A DNA stretch of 7,160 nucleotides from Deltaproteobacteria bacterium (GCA_003646715.1 QMLL01000083.1:1-7160), one strand, 5' to 3'; counted from the stretch's first letter, positions 1-6,802 are shown. The notes: generated by a model from the sequence alone, not told the origin. Numbers and translations are program-made.

Positions 1-980
1 ATTTCAATTGCCTTGGCTAACGAATTTATTGCCTGTTTGATTTTCCCTTCTCTTTCCTGGACAAGTGCAAGACCCAGGTAGGCCGAACCATCAAGGTTCC
101 CACGGGCAATCAACGATCTGAAATGGTACTCTGCAGATCTTACTTCATGATATTTTCCCCACAGAATAGCATTGACGAATGGGAAGAGTTCCTGTCCTTT
201 TCTTTTGTTAGACCGATACAATGTAGCGCTTTTTTTCTTGACATTGGCCAGACCCTGGATGTATACGAGACGTTCGCCTAGTCCAGGGTGCGTTGACAGA
301 TAGTCGGGGATGTCGACTCCCGTTTGCCACTTGTTGTTCCAGACCTTTTTCATGGCGTCATACATGCACTGCGGGTCGTAGCCTGCTCTCACCAGGTTCT
401 CCATGCCCCTGTGATCAGCTTCACGCTCGTCCTGCCTGCTATGTCCCAGTTGCATGGACATGTTCGTGGCCATCGATCCTCGAATAAGTGCTTGAGAAGC
501 CACGCCGCCACCAAGAAACATACCTGCTAACATCGCGGCCAGCATTGCGATATTTAAGACCTTAGATCTTTCTATCCTTTTGGCAATGTGCCTTGCTTGG
601 ATGTGGCCTATTTCGTGGGCCAGGATACTCGCGAGTTCCCCCTCGTTGTCCATGATTTCGATTATACCCCTGTGCACAAATATGTAACCACCGGGTACTG
701 CAAAAGCATTTGGAATGGGGTTATCTATCACGTAAAAGCGAAAAGTGTATGGCAAAGGGTTTGGAAGATGCTCTACAATATGTAGCCCTATATCATTGAT
801 ATACTTGACGATCTCGTCATCTTCAATGAAATTGAAATGTTTCCGGGCAACCTTGATAAACTTATCCCCCATTTTTTTTTCTTGGACGTTAGAGATCAAT
901 GCGTAGGAATATACCGGGTTAAACAGGGTGAAAAGAGAAGTGCAGAAAGAGAATAATATAATGGCGGCGATCAGTCTCAT
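1..980 (-). CDS. Exported M48-family zinc metalloprotease with C-terminal TPR-like region (partial, 3' end outside window)
   Basis: An open frame runs without a stop from ATG at 980 to the window edge, giving 326 residues. Residues 1-27 look like a signal peptide: Arg at position 2, a hydrophobic core (LIAAIILFSF) and a small-residue end (YSYA), so export to the periplasm is likely. The peptidase domain follows. HEIGH at residues 122-126 is the HExxH zinc and catalytic motif. EREAD at 185-189 supplies the third ligand, probably Glu187, and the conserved Asp189. A hydrophobic Gly/Ala-rich segment at about 142-162 and a THPG motif at 230-233 also fit M48. From about 265 on the sequence is helical and TPR-like. 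This order matches BepA/YfgC-type proteases, which handle outer-membrane protein assembly in Enterobacteria; that role here is inferred. The gene starts 46 bp after rsfS with no clear Shine-Dalgarno, so it is probably co-transcribed. The start was chosen because it gives a complete signal peptide and no other ATG lies just upstream in frame. Confidence 0.9.
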   Translation of the reverse strand, partial: MRLIAAIILFSFCTSLFTLFNPVYSYALISNVQEKKMGDKFIKVARKHFNFIEDDEIVKYINDIGLHIVEHLPNPLPYTFRFYVIDNPIPNAFAVPGGYIFVHRGIIEIMDNEGELASILAHEIGHIQARHIAKRIERSKVLNIAMLAAMLAGMFLGGGVASQALIRGSMATNMSMQLGHSRQDEREADHRGMENLVRAGYDPQCMYDAMKKVWNNKWQTGVDIPDYLSTHPGLGERLVYIQGLANVKKKSATLYRSNKRKGQELFPFVNAILWGKYHEVRSAEYHFRSLIARGNLDGSAYLGLALVQEREGKIKQAINSLAKAIE

Positions 981-1026
981 CCAGTGAGATTGGAGAGATC
1001 TGCAGGCTCTTGGGTAAAATTTTATA

Positions 1027-1446
1027 TTATAATGAAGCTTCATTTTCTGTTTGCTTGTCAGCGGGTGTTTCTTTCCTGACCAAGATCTTCTCCGCATCTG
1101 ACCAGAGACTTTCAAGATCATAGAAACGCCTAACTGGTTCATAGAAAACGTGCACTACCACATCGTCGTAATCAAGAAGGACCCAGTGTCCCTGCTGCCT
1201 TCCTTCGATCCCAAGGGGTTTGATTCCTCGTTTCCCTAGGGACATTTCTATGTGGTCCGCAATGGCCAGAACATGCCTGCTGGACCTTCCTGTACATATA
1301 ACAAAGTAATCCGTTATTGTAGAAAGTTCCGTTACCTTTAATAATATCAGGTCTTCTGCTTTATGGTCCAGAGCAACCAAGGCACAAAATTCAGCTTTTT
1401 CCCGGGCTAGCATTTTACTGTGTTGCTTTTTAGTTTTTGTGACCAC
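1027..1446 (-). CDS. rsfS: Ribosomal silencing factor RsfS (YbeB/iojap family)
   Basis: A 139-residue protein of the RsfS/iojap family. Family members bind ribosomal protein L14 on the 50S subunit and block subunit joining when nutrients are low. The family core spans about residues 15-122. Recognisable segments are the LxVTELSTITDYFVICTG strand-turn at about 36-53, SSRHVLAIADHIE at 55-67, the GHWVLLDYDDVVVHVF block at 86-101 and the YDLESLWSDAE end at 109-119. A polar, charged tail of about 16 residues (124-139) follows. The start is GTG at 1446, chosen because AAGGAGGG lies 11 nt upstream. The internal ATG (residue 12) has no comparable ribosome binding site. The gene follows nadD by 17 bp, a pairing common in many bacteria. 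It ends with TAA at 1029-1027, 46 bp before the M48 protease. Confidence 0.95.
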   Translation of the reverse strand: MVTKTKKQHSKMLAREKAEFCALVALDHKAEDLILLKVTELSTITDYFVICTGRSSRHVLAIADHIEMSLGKRGIKPLGIEGRQQGHWVLLDYDDVVVHVFYEPVRRFYDLESLWSDAEKILVRKETPADKQTENEASL

Positions 1447-1457
1447 AGTATTAGATT

Positions 1458-1465
1458 CCCTCCTT
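1458..1465 (-). promoter_or_regulatory. Shine-Dalgarno of rsfS, overlapping the nadD stop codon
   Basis: AAGGAGGG on the minus strand lies 11 nt before the GTG start of rsfS and overlaps the TAA stop of nadD (1466-1464). It supports the GTG start over the internal ATG, and suggests that ribosomes ending nadD translation could load onto rsfS. Confidence 0.7.
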
Positions 1466-2195
1466 ATCCCTGATAAATGTGTGTTTTCTCAATGTATTCT
1501 TTCACTGAATCCGGAACAAGGTATCTTATTGATTGTCCCCCCGACACGAGTTTTCTAATTCGAGTGGAGGAAATATCAAGTAAAGTTACCTGGCAGAAGT
1601 GCACCGCCTCAAGTGATGGGTGCGAAAATAGATTATTTTCCTCGTCGTATTCATAATAACCGGAAATTTTTGAACGAAGTAAATCATACGTACCTCTTAT
1701 ATTATACCCCGGTCTGGCTAAAATGACGAAACTAGTTAGTTCAAAAAGTTTTTTGTAATCTTTCCATGTTGTGATTTCCTGGAAAGCATCGATACCCAGC
1801 AAAAAGTAAAGAGAATTTGGTTTTGGATAAATTTTTCGTAAGTGTCTAAGAGTATCTATCGAATAAGATTTGCCCGGGCGCCTGTTTTCTATGTCAGAGA
1901 GAGTAAAGTGACTATTGTCGGCCAATGCCAGCTCAAGCATCTTCCATCTATGGATGAAAGGTACGATCCTTGAGGAATTTTTGTGAGGTGGCCTGGAAGC
2001 GGGAACAAATAATACCAGATTCAACCCGAGCTTCTCGTGTACCTCTTCAGCAGTGCGAAGGTGGCCGAAGTGAACGGGGTTAAACGTCCCACCGAAGATT
2101 CCGATTTTTAAATTGTCCGAATTCTTCGTAGCCAGTTCTTCTTTCTGGCTTGGCAGAAGATTAAACTCTTTTCTGGTTTTGGTTTCCTCAGTCAT
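1464..2195 (-). CDS. nadD: Nicotinate-nucleotide adenylyltransferase NadD
   Basis: A 243-residue cytoplasmic enzyme that transfers AMP from ATP to nicotinate mononucleotide, giving deamido-NAD on the way to NAD. The nucleotidyltransferase signature GGTFNPVHFGH lies at residues 35-45, with His42 and His45 as the HxGH pair. The second ATP-binding motif, ISSTRIR, is at 208-214. The family usually begins a few residues before the first motif, but here about 28 extra polar residues precede it. No ATG, GTG or TTG lies close to the usual start (the nearest leucine codon is TTA), so I keep the ATG at 2195. That ATG sits 5 nt after the proA stop with no good Shine-Dalgarno, which suggests translational coupling to proA. 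NadD next to proA and rsfS is a common arrangement in Deltaproteobacteria. Confidence 0.95.
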   Translation of the reverse strand: MTEETKTRKEFNLLPSQKEELATKNSDNLKIGIFGGTFNPVHFGHLRTAEEVHEKLGLNLVLFVPASRPPHKNSSRIVPFIHRWKMLELALADNSHFTLSDIENRRPGKSYSIDTLRHLRKIYPKPNSLYFLLGIDAFQEITTWKDYKKLFELTSFVILARPGYNIRGTYDLLRSKISGYYEYDEENNLFSHPSLEAVHFCQVTLLDISSTRIRKLVSGGQSIRYLVPDSVKEYIEKTHIYQG

Positions 2196-2200
2196 TAAAA

Positions 2201-3457
2201 CTAGCTTCGAACCTGACCATCTCCGAACACGATGAATTTACTCCCTGTGAGCTCTTCTACGCCCATAGGACCAAACGCGTGTAACTTAGAAGTACTGATA
2301 CCTATTTCTGCTCCCAATCCAAGCTGAAAACCATCGTTGAATCTTGTGGACGCATTTACCAGTACGACCGAGGACTGAACCTCTGACAAGAACCTATGCG
2401 CTCTCCGGTAGTCAGTTGTTATGATTGCCTCGGTATGATCTGAACCGTACTTTGCTATATGAGACATGGCTTCGTCCATGGAACCTACGACTTTTACAGC
2501 GAGGATAAGGTCGAGGTACTCTTCGTACCAATCATCCTCTGTTGCTTCTTTCATCTCAGGGACGATCTTTCTCGCTTCTTCACAACCCCTGAGCTCAACT
2601 CCTGCATCACGCAGGCTTTTCGCTAATTTTGGTAGCATCTCCGGAGCGGCTTTCTTATGAATCAGAAGCGTTTCCATGGCGTTACAAACACCTGGCCGCT
2701 GGACTTTTGCGTTGAGACAAATTTTTTCTGCCATGTCGTATTCGGCAACTTCGTCGATATATATATGGCATACCCCCTTGTAATGTTTTAAGACTGGCAT
2801 ACGGGCATGTTCAACAACGAACCTGATCAAACCTTCGCCGCCTCTCGGGATAATCAGGTCAATGTAATCTTCGAGCTTTAAGAGTTCGAGTACAGCTTCT
2901 CGATCGGTGGTTGGAACTACCTGAACGGCGTCCCCGGGCAGTCCCACCCTGGAGAGTGCTTCTTGCAGTATTTCCGATAGGCACCTGTTTGAATTTATGG
3001 CTTCTGAACCTCCTCTCAGAATTACTGAATTCCCGGCCTTGATACATAACCCTGCGGCGTCAACTGTTACGTTTGGCCTGGATTCGTATATGATCCCTAT
3101 CACCCCGAGTGGTATTCTCATCTTTCCAACTCTAAGACCATTGGGACGTGTCCACATTTTTGTTACTTCACCCACGGGATCAGGTAACTGGCTAACTTCT
3201 CTGAGCCCTGCAGCCATTTCATCAATCACCTTGTCTGTCAGAGTCAGGCGGTCTACTTTGGCTTTGCTCATACCGCTTTCTTTTGCGGCGGTGACGTCTT
3301 TTGCGTTTTCAGACTGAATATGTTTACGCTTTTCCTGTAACAGGTCAGCCATAATCCTCAATGCTTCGTTTTTCTTGTCCGTACCGGCGTTAGCCATCAA
3401 TTTTGCTGCATTTTTCCCCTTTTGGCCCATTTCCAACACCAATGCGGATACGTCCAT
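2201..3457 (-). CDS. proA: Gamma-glutamyl phosphate reductase ProA
   Basis: A 418-residue cytoplasmic NADPH-dependent enzyme of the aldehyde dehydrogenase superfamily. It reduces gamma-glutamyl phosphate to glutamate 5-semialdehyde, the second step of proline synthesis. Length and motifs match the family throughout. IPLGVIGIIYESRPNVT at about 115-131 and ILRGGSEA at 146-153 are the nucleotide-binding region. RPGVCNAMETLL at 254-265 contains the probable catalytic Cys258. The C-terminal LGAEIGISTSKLHAFGPMG block is also typical. The ATG at 3457 is preceded by AGAAGGA at close spacing. proA follows proB by 32 bp, so both enzymes of the unstable glutamyl phosphate intermediate are made together. 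No missing residues or frame breaks are seen. Confidence 0.98.
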   Translation of the reverse strand: MDVSALVLEMGQKGKNAAKLMANAGTDKKNEALRIMADLLQEKRKHIQSENAKDVTAAKESGMSKAKVDRLTLTDKVIDEMAAGLREVSQLPDPVGEVTKMWTRPNGLRVGKMRIPLGVIGIIYESRPNVTVDAAGLCIKAGNSVILRGGSEAINSNRCLSEILQEALSRVGLPGDAVQVVPTTDREAVLELLKLEDYIDLIIPRGGEGLIRFVVEHARMPVLKHYKGVCHIYIDEVAEYDMAEKICLNAKVQRPGVCNAMETLLIHKKAAPEMLPKLAKSLRDAGVELRGCEEARKIVPEMKEATEDDWYEEYLDLILAVKVVGSMDEAMSHIAKYGSDHTEAIITTDYRRAHRFLSEVQSSVVLVNASTRFNDGFQLGLGAEIGISTSKLHAFGPMGVEELTGSKFIVFGDGQVRS

Positions 3458-3489
3458 AGTTCCTTCTCCCTTTCCCAGAGTGTTAAAGT

Positions 3490-4686
3490 TTATAAATCCA
3501 TAATTTCAGGAGATAGTGCGAAATTATCCCTGTGTATTACTTCATCCGAATATTTGAAGCCAAGAATTTTCTCTATTTCGGTGCTTTTTTTCCCTTTTAT
3601 TTTCTCTATTTCGCTGGCCCGGTAGTTTACCAGCCCGGTTCCTACCGATTTGCCATCGAGAGACAAACATTCCACAGGGTCTCCGACCCCGAATGATCCT
3701 TCAACTTTTGTTATCCCGATAGGTAGAAGCGATTTACCCCTTTCTACTATTGCAACCACAGCACCATCGTCAAGGAATATCCGGCCCTTGGGATTGGAAA
3801 GCTGAAGCAGCCACTGCTTTTTGCCGTGATAGTGAGTTTCCTGAGGGAGAAAAATCGTGCCAATTTGTTCTCCTGCAAATATATTCGTAAGAATGTCTCG
3901 AAGCTCTCCTCCTGCTATGATCATGGGTATCCCCATGGCCATACATTTTTGAGCTGCCTGTATTTTGCTCAGCATACCGCCCGTGCCCAGCAAGCCACAT
4001 GTCTTGCTGGCACATCTTTTTATCCTGGAATCTATCTTGGTGACAAACGGGAGCAAACACGCATTTGGGTCTTCGTGGGGATCCTTCTCGTACAGTCCTT
4101 CGATGTCCGTTAAGTTTATCAGTAAATCAGCGTTTACCATTCCGGCTATTAGCGCGGAAAGATTATCATTATCGCCAAATTTTATTTCTTCGACAACCAC
4201 GGTGTCGTTCTCGTTTACCACCGGAACAACACCCCATGAAAGCAACTTGTTAAGCGTATTTCGGGCGTTTAAGTATCTGCGTCTGTTGTTGAGATCATCT
4301 CCGGTAAGAAGAATTTGCGCAGCCTTTATCCTGTATATATCGAACTGGTCTTCCCATGCCTGAATGAGGGAGCTCTGGCCTATCGCAGCTACTGCCTGTT
4401 TTTCAGTGATACTCCGGGGTCTTCTGGCCATGGAAAGTTTTCTCATGCCCGCTGATATTGCCCCTGATGAGACCAGTATGAACTCGCGTCCTTCTTCTCG
4501 AAGGCGCGCTATTTGATCGCAAGTTCTTGCTATGGCTACAAGATTAAGTCCATCTTCCCTGGTCAAAATCGCACTGCCGAGCTTGATTACAATTCTCCTT
4601 GCTTCGCTTACTATTTTGCGGCGCAGAGAAATCCACTCCTGATTCACTTCGTTATCTTTATTTTTTACAGGCAATGCAACTTTCAT
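3490..4686 (-). CDS. proB: Glutamate 5-kinase ProB with PUA domain
   Basis: A 398-residue cytoplasmic kinase that phosphorylates glutamate at the gamma carboxyl, the first and normally proline-feedback-inhibited step of proline synthesis. The amino-acid kinase domain spans about 30-275, with KLGSAIL at 35-41, SSGAISAG at 73-80, NENDTV at 158-163, GDNDNLSA at 171-178 and the GTGGM loop at 235-239. A PUA domain follows at about 300-375, and the ILGFKYSDEVIHRDN end is typical of two-domain ProB. The kinase core is preceded by about 20 residues more than usual. The ATG at 4686 overlaps the obgE stop in an ATGA arrangement and has no close Shine-Dalgarno, so coupling to obgE is likely. An in-frame GTG at codon 14 is the alternative start, but it too lacks a ribosome binding site. 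Confidence 0.97.
   Translation of the reverse strand: MKVALPVKNKDNEVNQEWISLRRKIVSEARRIVIKLGSAILTREDGLNLVAIARTCDQIARLREEGREFILVSSGAISAGMRKLSMARRPRSITEKQAVAAIGQSSLIQAWEDQFDIYRIKAAQILLTGDDLNNRRRYLNARNTLNKLLSWGVVPVVNENDTVVVEEIKFGDNDNLSALIAGMVNADLLINLTDIEGLYEKDPHEDPNACLLPFVTKIDSRIKRCASKTCGLLGTGGMLSKIQAAQKCMAMGIPMIIAGGELRDILTNIFAGEQIGTIFLPQETHYHGKKQWLLQLSNPKGRIFLDDGAVVAIVERGKSLLPIGITKVEGSFGVGDPVECLSLDGKSVGTGLVNYRASEIEKIKGKKSTEIEKILGFKYSDEVIHRDNFALSPEIMDL
4683..4686 (-). promoter_or_regulatory. ATGA stop/start overlap coupling obgE and proB
   Basis: The TGA stop of obgE (4685-4683) shares bases with the ATG of proB (4686-4684). With no good Shine-Dalgarno near the proB start, termination-reinitiation by the same ribosome is the likely way proB is translated. 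This is inferred from layout. Confidence 0.6.
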
Positions 4687-5732
4687 ACAGGGCTATAAAG
4701 TTCTTCTTCTGGTTGGGAAAGATCTTTTTCTTTTTCCTGTGTTACAAGCAAAGTGAGTTTTTTTAGAAAGGGTTCCAGACCCAGCCTTTTCAGGGCGGAT
4801 ATAGCGAATGCTTCATATCCCAGGTTCTCTATCTTTCCCTTCAATTCCTCTATTTTTTCTTTCTCGTTTACTAAGTCAATCTTGTTTAAAACAACCAGGC
4901 TTGGTCGCTCGAGCAACTCCGGATTGTATGCCTTGAGCTCAGCGTTGAGTTGTTCAATTGCTTTCCCGGCATTTTCCTCGCTAATAGTAGTTACATCAAG
5001 AACATATACCAGAACCCTCGTTCTTTCAATGTGTTTTAAGAAACGAATACCAAGACCTTTTCCTTCATGAGCTCCTTCGATTATACCTGGAATGTCTGCC
5101 ACTACATACGGTTCGGCATTTTTAAATTTTACAACTCCAAGGGAGGGAGTGAGGGTAGTAAAGGGATAATCGGCAATTTTAGGTGTTGCTGATGATATAG
5201 CAGTAATCAGGGTTGACTTTCCTGCGTTCGGGAATCCGACCAAACCAGCGTCAGCAAGTAATTTGAGTTCCAGTATTAGTTCGCGTTCTTCGCCAGGTTT
5301 TCCTTCTTCGGCGTACCTTGGAGCCTGTCTGGTGGCGGAAACAAACCTTGCGTTTCCCTTGCCTCCTCGACCACCATGGGCCGCAATCCATTCTTGCCCT
5401 TCATTCGTAAAATCGAATAATATTTCACCGGTTTTTGCGTCTTTGACGACCGTCCCTAGGGGCACAAGGATAACAAGATCTTCACCGTTCTTACCGTGCT
5501 GGTCTTTACCTCGCCCGTGCTGGCCTCTTTTGGCTTTAAATATATGTTTATATCTGAAATCGAGAAGTGTCTGTTTTCGGGAAGTGGCTTTAAGAACTAC
5601 GTTGCCTCCTCTGCCACCGTCACCACCATCCGGCCCGCCACGAGGTACGTACTTCTCTCTTCTAAAGCTTACGCATCCATTACCGCCATGGCCTCCGGCT
5701 ACCACAATTTTTGCTTCGTCTACGAAGCGCAT
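4683..5732 (-). CDS. obgE: GTPase ObgE/CgtA
   Basis: A 349-residue GTPase that acts in late 50S subunit assembly and stress signalling. The glycine-rich Obg domain covers about 1-158, with GGHGGNGC at 13-20 and GGPDGGDGGRGG at 32-43. The G domain follows: G1 GFPNAGKST at 166-174, switch region with Thr192/193, G3 DIPG at 213-216, G4 NKID at 283-286 and G5 SAL at 312-314. The C-terminus is a short acidic tail after the G domain. The extra C-terminal OCT domain found in some Bacillota Obg proteins is absent. The ATG at 5732 begins the usual MRFVDEAKI. The Shine-Dalgarno is weak (GGAT, 14 nt upstream). The gene lies 48 bp after rpmA, the standard L21-L27-Obg order, and overlaps proB by 4 bp. Confidence 0.98.
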   Translation of the reverse strand: MRFVDEAKIVVAGGHGGNGCVSFRREKYVPRGGPDGGDGGRGGNVVLKATSRKQTLLDFRYKHIFKAKRGQHGRGKDQHGKNGEDLVILVPLGTVVKDAKTGEILFDFTNEGQEWIAAHGGRGGKGNARFVSATRQAPRYAEEGKPGEERELILELKLLADAGLVGFPNAGKSTLITAISSATPKIADYPFTTLTPSLGVVKFKNAEPYVVADIPGIIEGAHEGKGLGIRFLKHIERTRVLVYVLDVTTISEENAGKAIEQLNAELKAYNPELLERPSLVVLNKIDLVNEKEKIEELKGKIENLGYEAFAISALKRLGLEPFLKKLTLLVTQEKEKDLSQPEEELYSPV

Positions 5733-5780
5733 GACATACGATAATAATCCGGGTATTGAAAGCCGGTACCCCGTGTTTTT

Positions 5781-6044
5781 CTAACTGGCGGATAATGGAT
5801 ACACACTAACTTTTTTCCTCTTCTTGTTTTTCCACTCGTAAGCAACGATACCATCGATAAGGGCATACAGGGTGTAATCTTTGCCCATTCCCACGTTTTT
5901 CCCGGGATGGAACTTTGTTCCAAGCTGTCGTACCAGTATATTGCCAGCCTTTACGTACTGTCCGCCAAACCTTTTAACGCCCCTTCGCTGGCCGATGCTG
6001 TCTCGCCCGTTTCGAGAACTTCCGCCTGCTTTTTTGTGAGCCAT
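5781..6044 (-). CDS. rpmA: 50S ribosomal protein L27
   Basis: An 87-residue, very basic ribosomal protein whose N-terminus reaches the peptidyl transferase centre and contacts tRNA. The sequence MAHKKAGGSSRNGRDS, then GVKRFGGQYVKAGNILVRQLG, is the conserved core, and the length is normal. The N-terminus is the directly mature type. It lacks the cleavable leader seen in Bacillota and some other lineages, and fittingly there is no Prp protease gene between rplU and rpmA. The ATG at 6044 has a clear AAGGAG at 6058-6053 with 8 nt spacing. The stop is TAG at 5783-5781. Confidence 0.99.
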   Translation of the reverse strand: MAHKKAGGSSRNGRDSIGQRRGVKRFGGQYVKAGNILVRQLGTKFHPGKNVGMGKDYTLYALIDGIVAYEWKNKKRKKVSVYPLSAS

Positions 6045-6096
6045 TTTTATAACTCCTTATATGTGAACAGGATTTTCATTATTTTAACATACTTTT

Positions 6097-6118
6097 AAAA
6101 AAAGAGTCTTCATCTTTT
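6097..6118 (-). other. AT-rich stem-loop with T run between rplU and rpmA
   Basis: In the 87-bp rplU-rpmA gap, AAAAGA (6118-6113) and TCTTTT (6105-6100) can pair on the minus strand around a 7-nt loop, followed by three more T. The stem has only one G-C pair, so it would be weak. It could be a partial terminator or RNA processing site, or chance in AT-rich DNA. Confidence 0.25.
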
Positions 6119-6131
6119 GAAAATAACTAAT

Positions 6132-6491
6132 TTACTCTTCTGTTTCCGAAGGCGTTTCCTCAGCTTTAGAGGTGACATCGCCCTGGCCGATCTCTTCCAC
6201 CTTAAGAGCGGTAAAATGTTGCCTGTGGCCGCGTGTTCTCTTGTAGCCCTTGCGCCTCTTGTATTTGAAAACTATTATTTTTCTACTACGACCCTGCTCC
6301 ACGATTCTGCATTTTACCCAGTAGTTTTCAAGCAATGGTTTTCCAACCTCAACATTTTCTCCGTCAGAAACCATCAGAACATCTTTAAGTAATATTTCTT
6401 CTCCCACGTCTCCGGGTAACTTTTCGACTCTAAAGATTTTCCCGGGTTCTACCCTGTATTGCTTACCGCCTGTTCTCAGCACAGCATACAT
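6132..6491 (-). CDS. rplU: 50S ribosomal protein L21
   Basis: A 119-residue 23S rRNA-binding protein of the large subunit. MYAVLRTGGKQYRVEPGK at the N-terminus and the basic KRRKGYKRTRGHRQHFTALKVEEI block at about 79-102 are diagnostic. The frame is open for seven codons further upstream, but the ATG at 6491 is chosen because it gives the universal L21 N-terminus and has GGAGGG 6 nt before it. Compared with the usual length of about 103 residues there is an acidic tail of some 16 residues (from about 104 on, rich in Glu, Ser and Thr). It is the first gene of the minus-strand operon, with its own promoter and a leader hairpin just upstream. Confidence 0.98.
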   Translation of the reverse strand: MYAVLRTGGKQYRVEPGKIFRVEKLPGDVGEEILLKDVLMVSDGENVEVGKPLLENYWVKCRIVEQGRSRKIIVFKYKRRKGYKRTRGHRQHFTALKVEEIGQGDVTSKAEETPSETEE

Positions 6492-6497
6492 TTCTAA

Positions 6498-6503
6498 CCC
6501 TCC
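6498..6503 (-). promoter_or_regulatory. Shine-Dalgarno of rplU
   Basis: GGAGGG on the minus strand with a 6-nt spacer to ATG at 6491. It decides this start over the longer open frame beginning at 6512. Confidence 0.8.
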
Positions 6504-6510
6504 AAGTTGC

Positions 6511-6547
6511 AAAAATAGACGGTAAGCGCACCCCGGCTGCTTACCGC
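6511..6547 (-). promoter_or_regulatory. Stem-loop plus U-rich run in the rplU leader (candidate attenuator or autoregulatory site)
   Basis: On the minus strand CGGTAAGC (6546-6527 side: 6546-6539) pairs perfectly with GCTTACCG (6527-6520). The loop is 11 nt, and one extra G-U pair is possible at the base. TCTATTTTT follows at 6519-6511, then the Shine-Dalgarno. The stem starts only about 10 nt after the predicted transcription start, so it would fill much of the 5' leader. The shape resembles an intrinsic terminator or a ribosomal-protein binding leader. L21 leaders are known in some Bacillota; homology to those is not claimed. Confidence 0.5.
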
Positions 6548-6561
6548 TTAAGAAAGTTACC

Positions 6562-6590
6562 TTTTTATATTTCCTTTAAAAAGATGTCAA
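6562..6590 (-). promoter_or_regulatory. Sigma70-type promoter of the rplU operon
   Basis: A perfect TTGACA (-35) lies at 6590-6585 on the minus strand. The -10 can be read as TAAAAA at 6567-6562 with a 17-nt spacer (4 of 6 consensus bases) or as TATAAA at 6569-6564 with a 15-nt spacer (5 of 6). Transcription would begin near 6557-6553, about 65 nt before the rplU ATG. Confidence 0.65.
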
Positions 6591-6741
6591 GATCTAAGTA
6601 GTTTTACTCTTCAATTTCTTTTGTTTAGCTTTTTTAAGTGTCTCAGTTAGGAGTATCCATCAATATTAGCCGGAAACGCTTATTTCGTCAATTGTGATCA
6701 GTTTATGATACTTGATTACGTACCGGCGTTAAACTTGCGGA
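6591..6741. other. Spacer between the divergent promoters, no gene seen
   Basis: About 150 bp of AT-rich DNA separate the leftward rplU promoter from the rightward promoter candidate. I find no open frame with a ribosome binding site, no tRNA and no strong hairpin. A short palindrome TGATCA lies around 6695-6700, but no recognisable full operator. Its likely role is as the upstream region of the two promoters. Confidence 0.5.
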
Positions 6742-6772
6742 TTGACAAAGTACCAAATATCGGATTTATATT
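6742..6772 (+). promoter_or_regulatory. Candidate sigma70-type promoter for the rightward gene pair
   Basis: TTGACA at 6742-6747 matches the -35 consensus perfectly. The best -10 is TATATT at 6767-6772 (5 of 6) with a long 19-nt spacer; TTTATA at 6765-6770 has 17-nt spacing but only 3 matches. Transcription would start near 6779, giving a leader of about 24 nt before ATG at 6803. Confidence 0.45.
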
Positions 6773-6802
6773 TGGAGTCTTCTAATTTACGGGTGGTGCT
6801 TG

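Noticed and set aside
3380..3392. A 13-base match (CGTACCGGCGTTA) shared with 6719-6731.
   Set aside because: One copy is inside proA and the other in the intergenic region. A single 13-base match is within chance for a window this size, and the flanks do not extend it.
3965..4363. A 132-codon plus-strand frame opposite proB.
   Set aside because: It is an antisense shadow of a full-length, motif-complete ProB and has no supporting signals.
5263..5784. A long open frame (173 codons) on the plus strand opposite obgE.
   Set aside because: It mirrors the glycine-rich Obg domain, giving a Pro/Ser-rich translation with no ribosome binding site or family resemblance. The obgE frame on the other strand is unmistakable.
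6492..6512. A longer L21 reading beginning at 6512 (MQLGGLE before MYAVLRTGG).
   Set aside because: Those codons cover the Shine-Dalgarno itself, the first codon is TTG, and L21 proteins start at the MYAVL position.
6680..6720. TGTGATC-like and TGATCA sequences that might be a CRP/FNR-type operator.
   Set aside because: Only one half-site fits; the other half does not match TCACA or ATCAA at the needed spacing.
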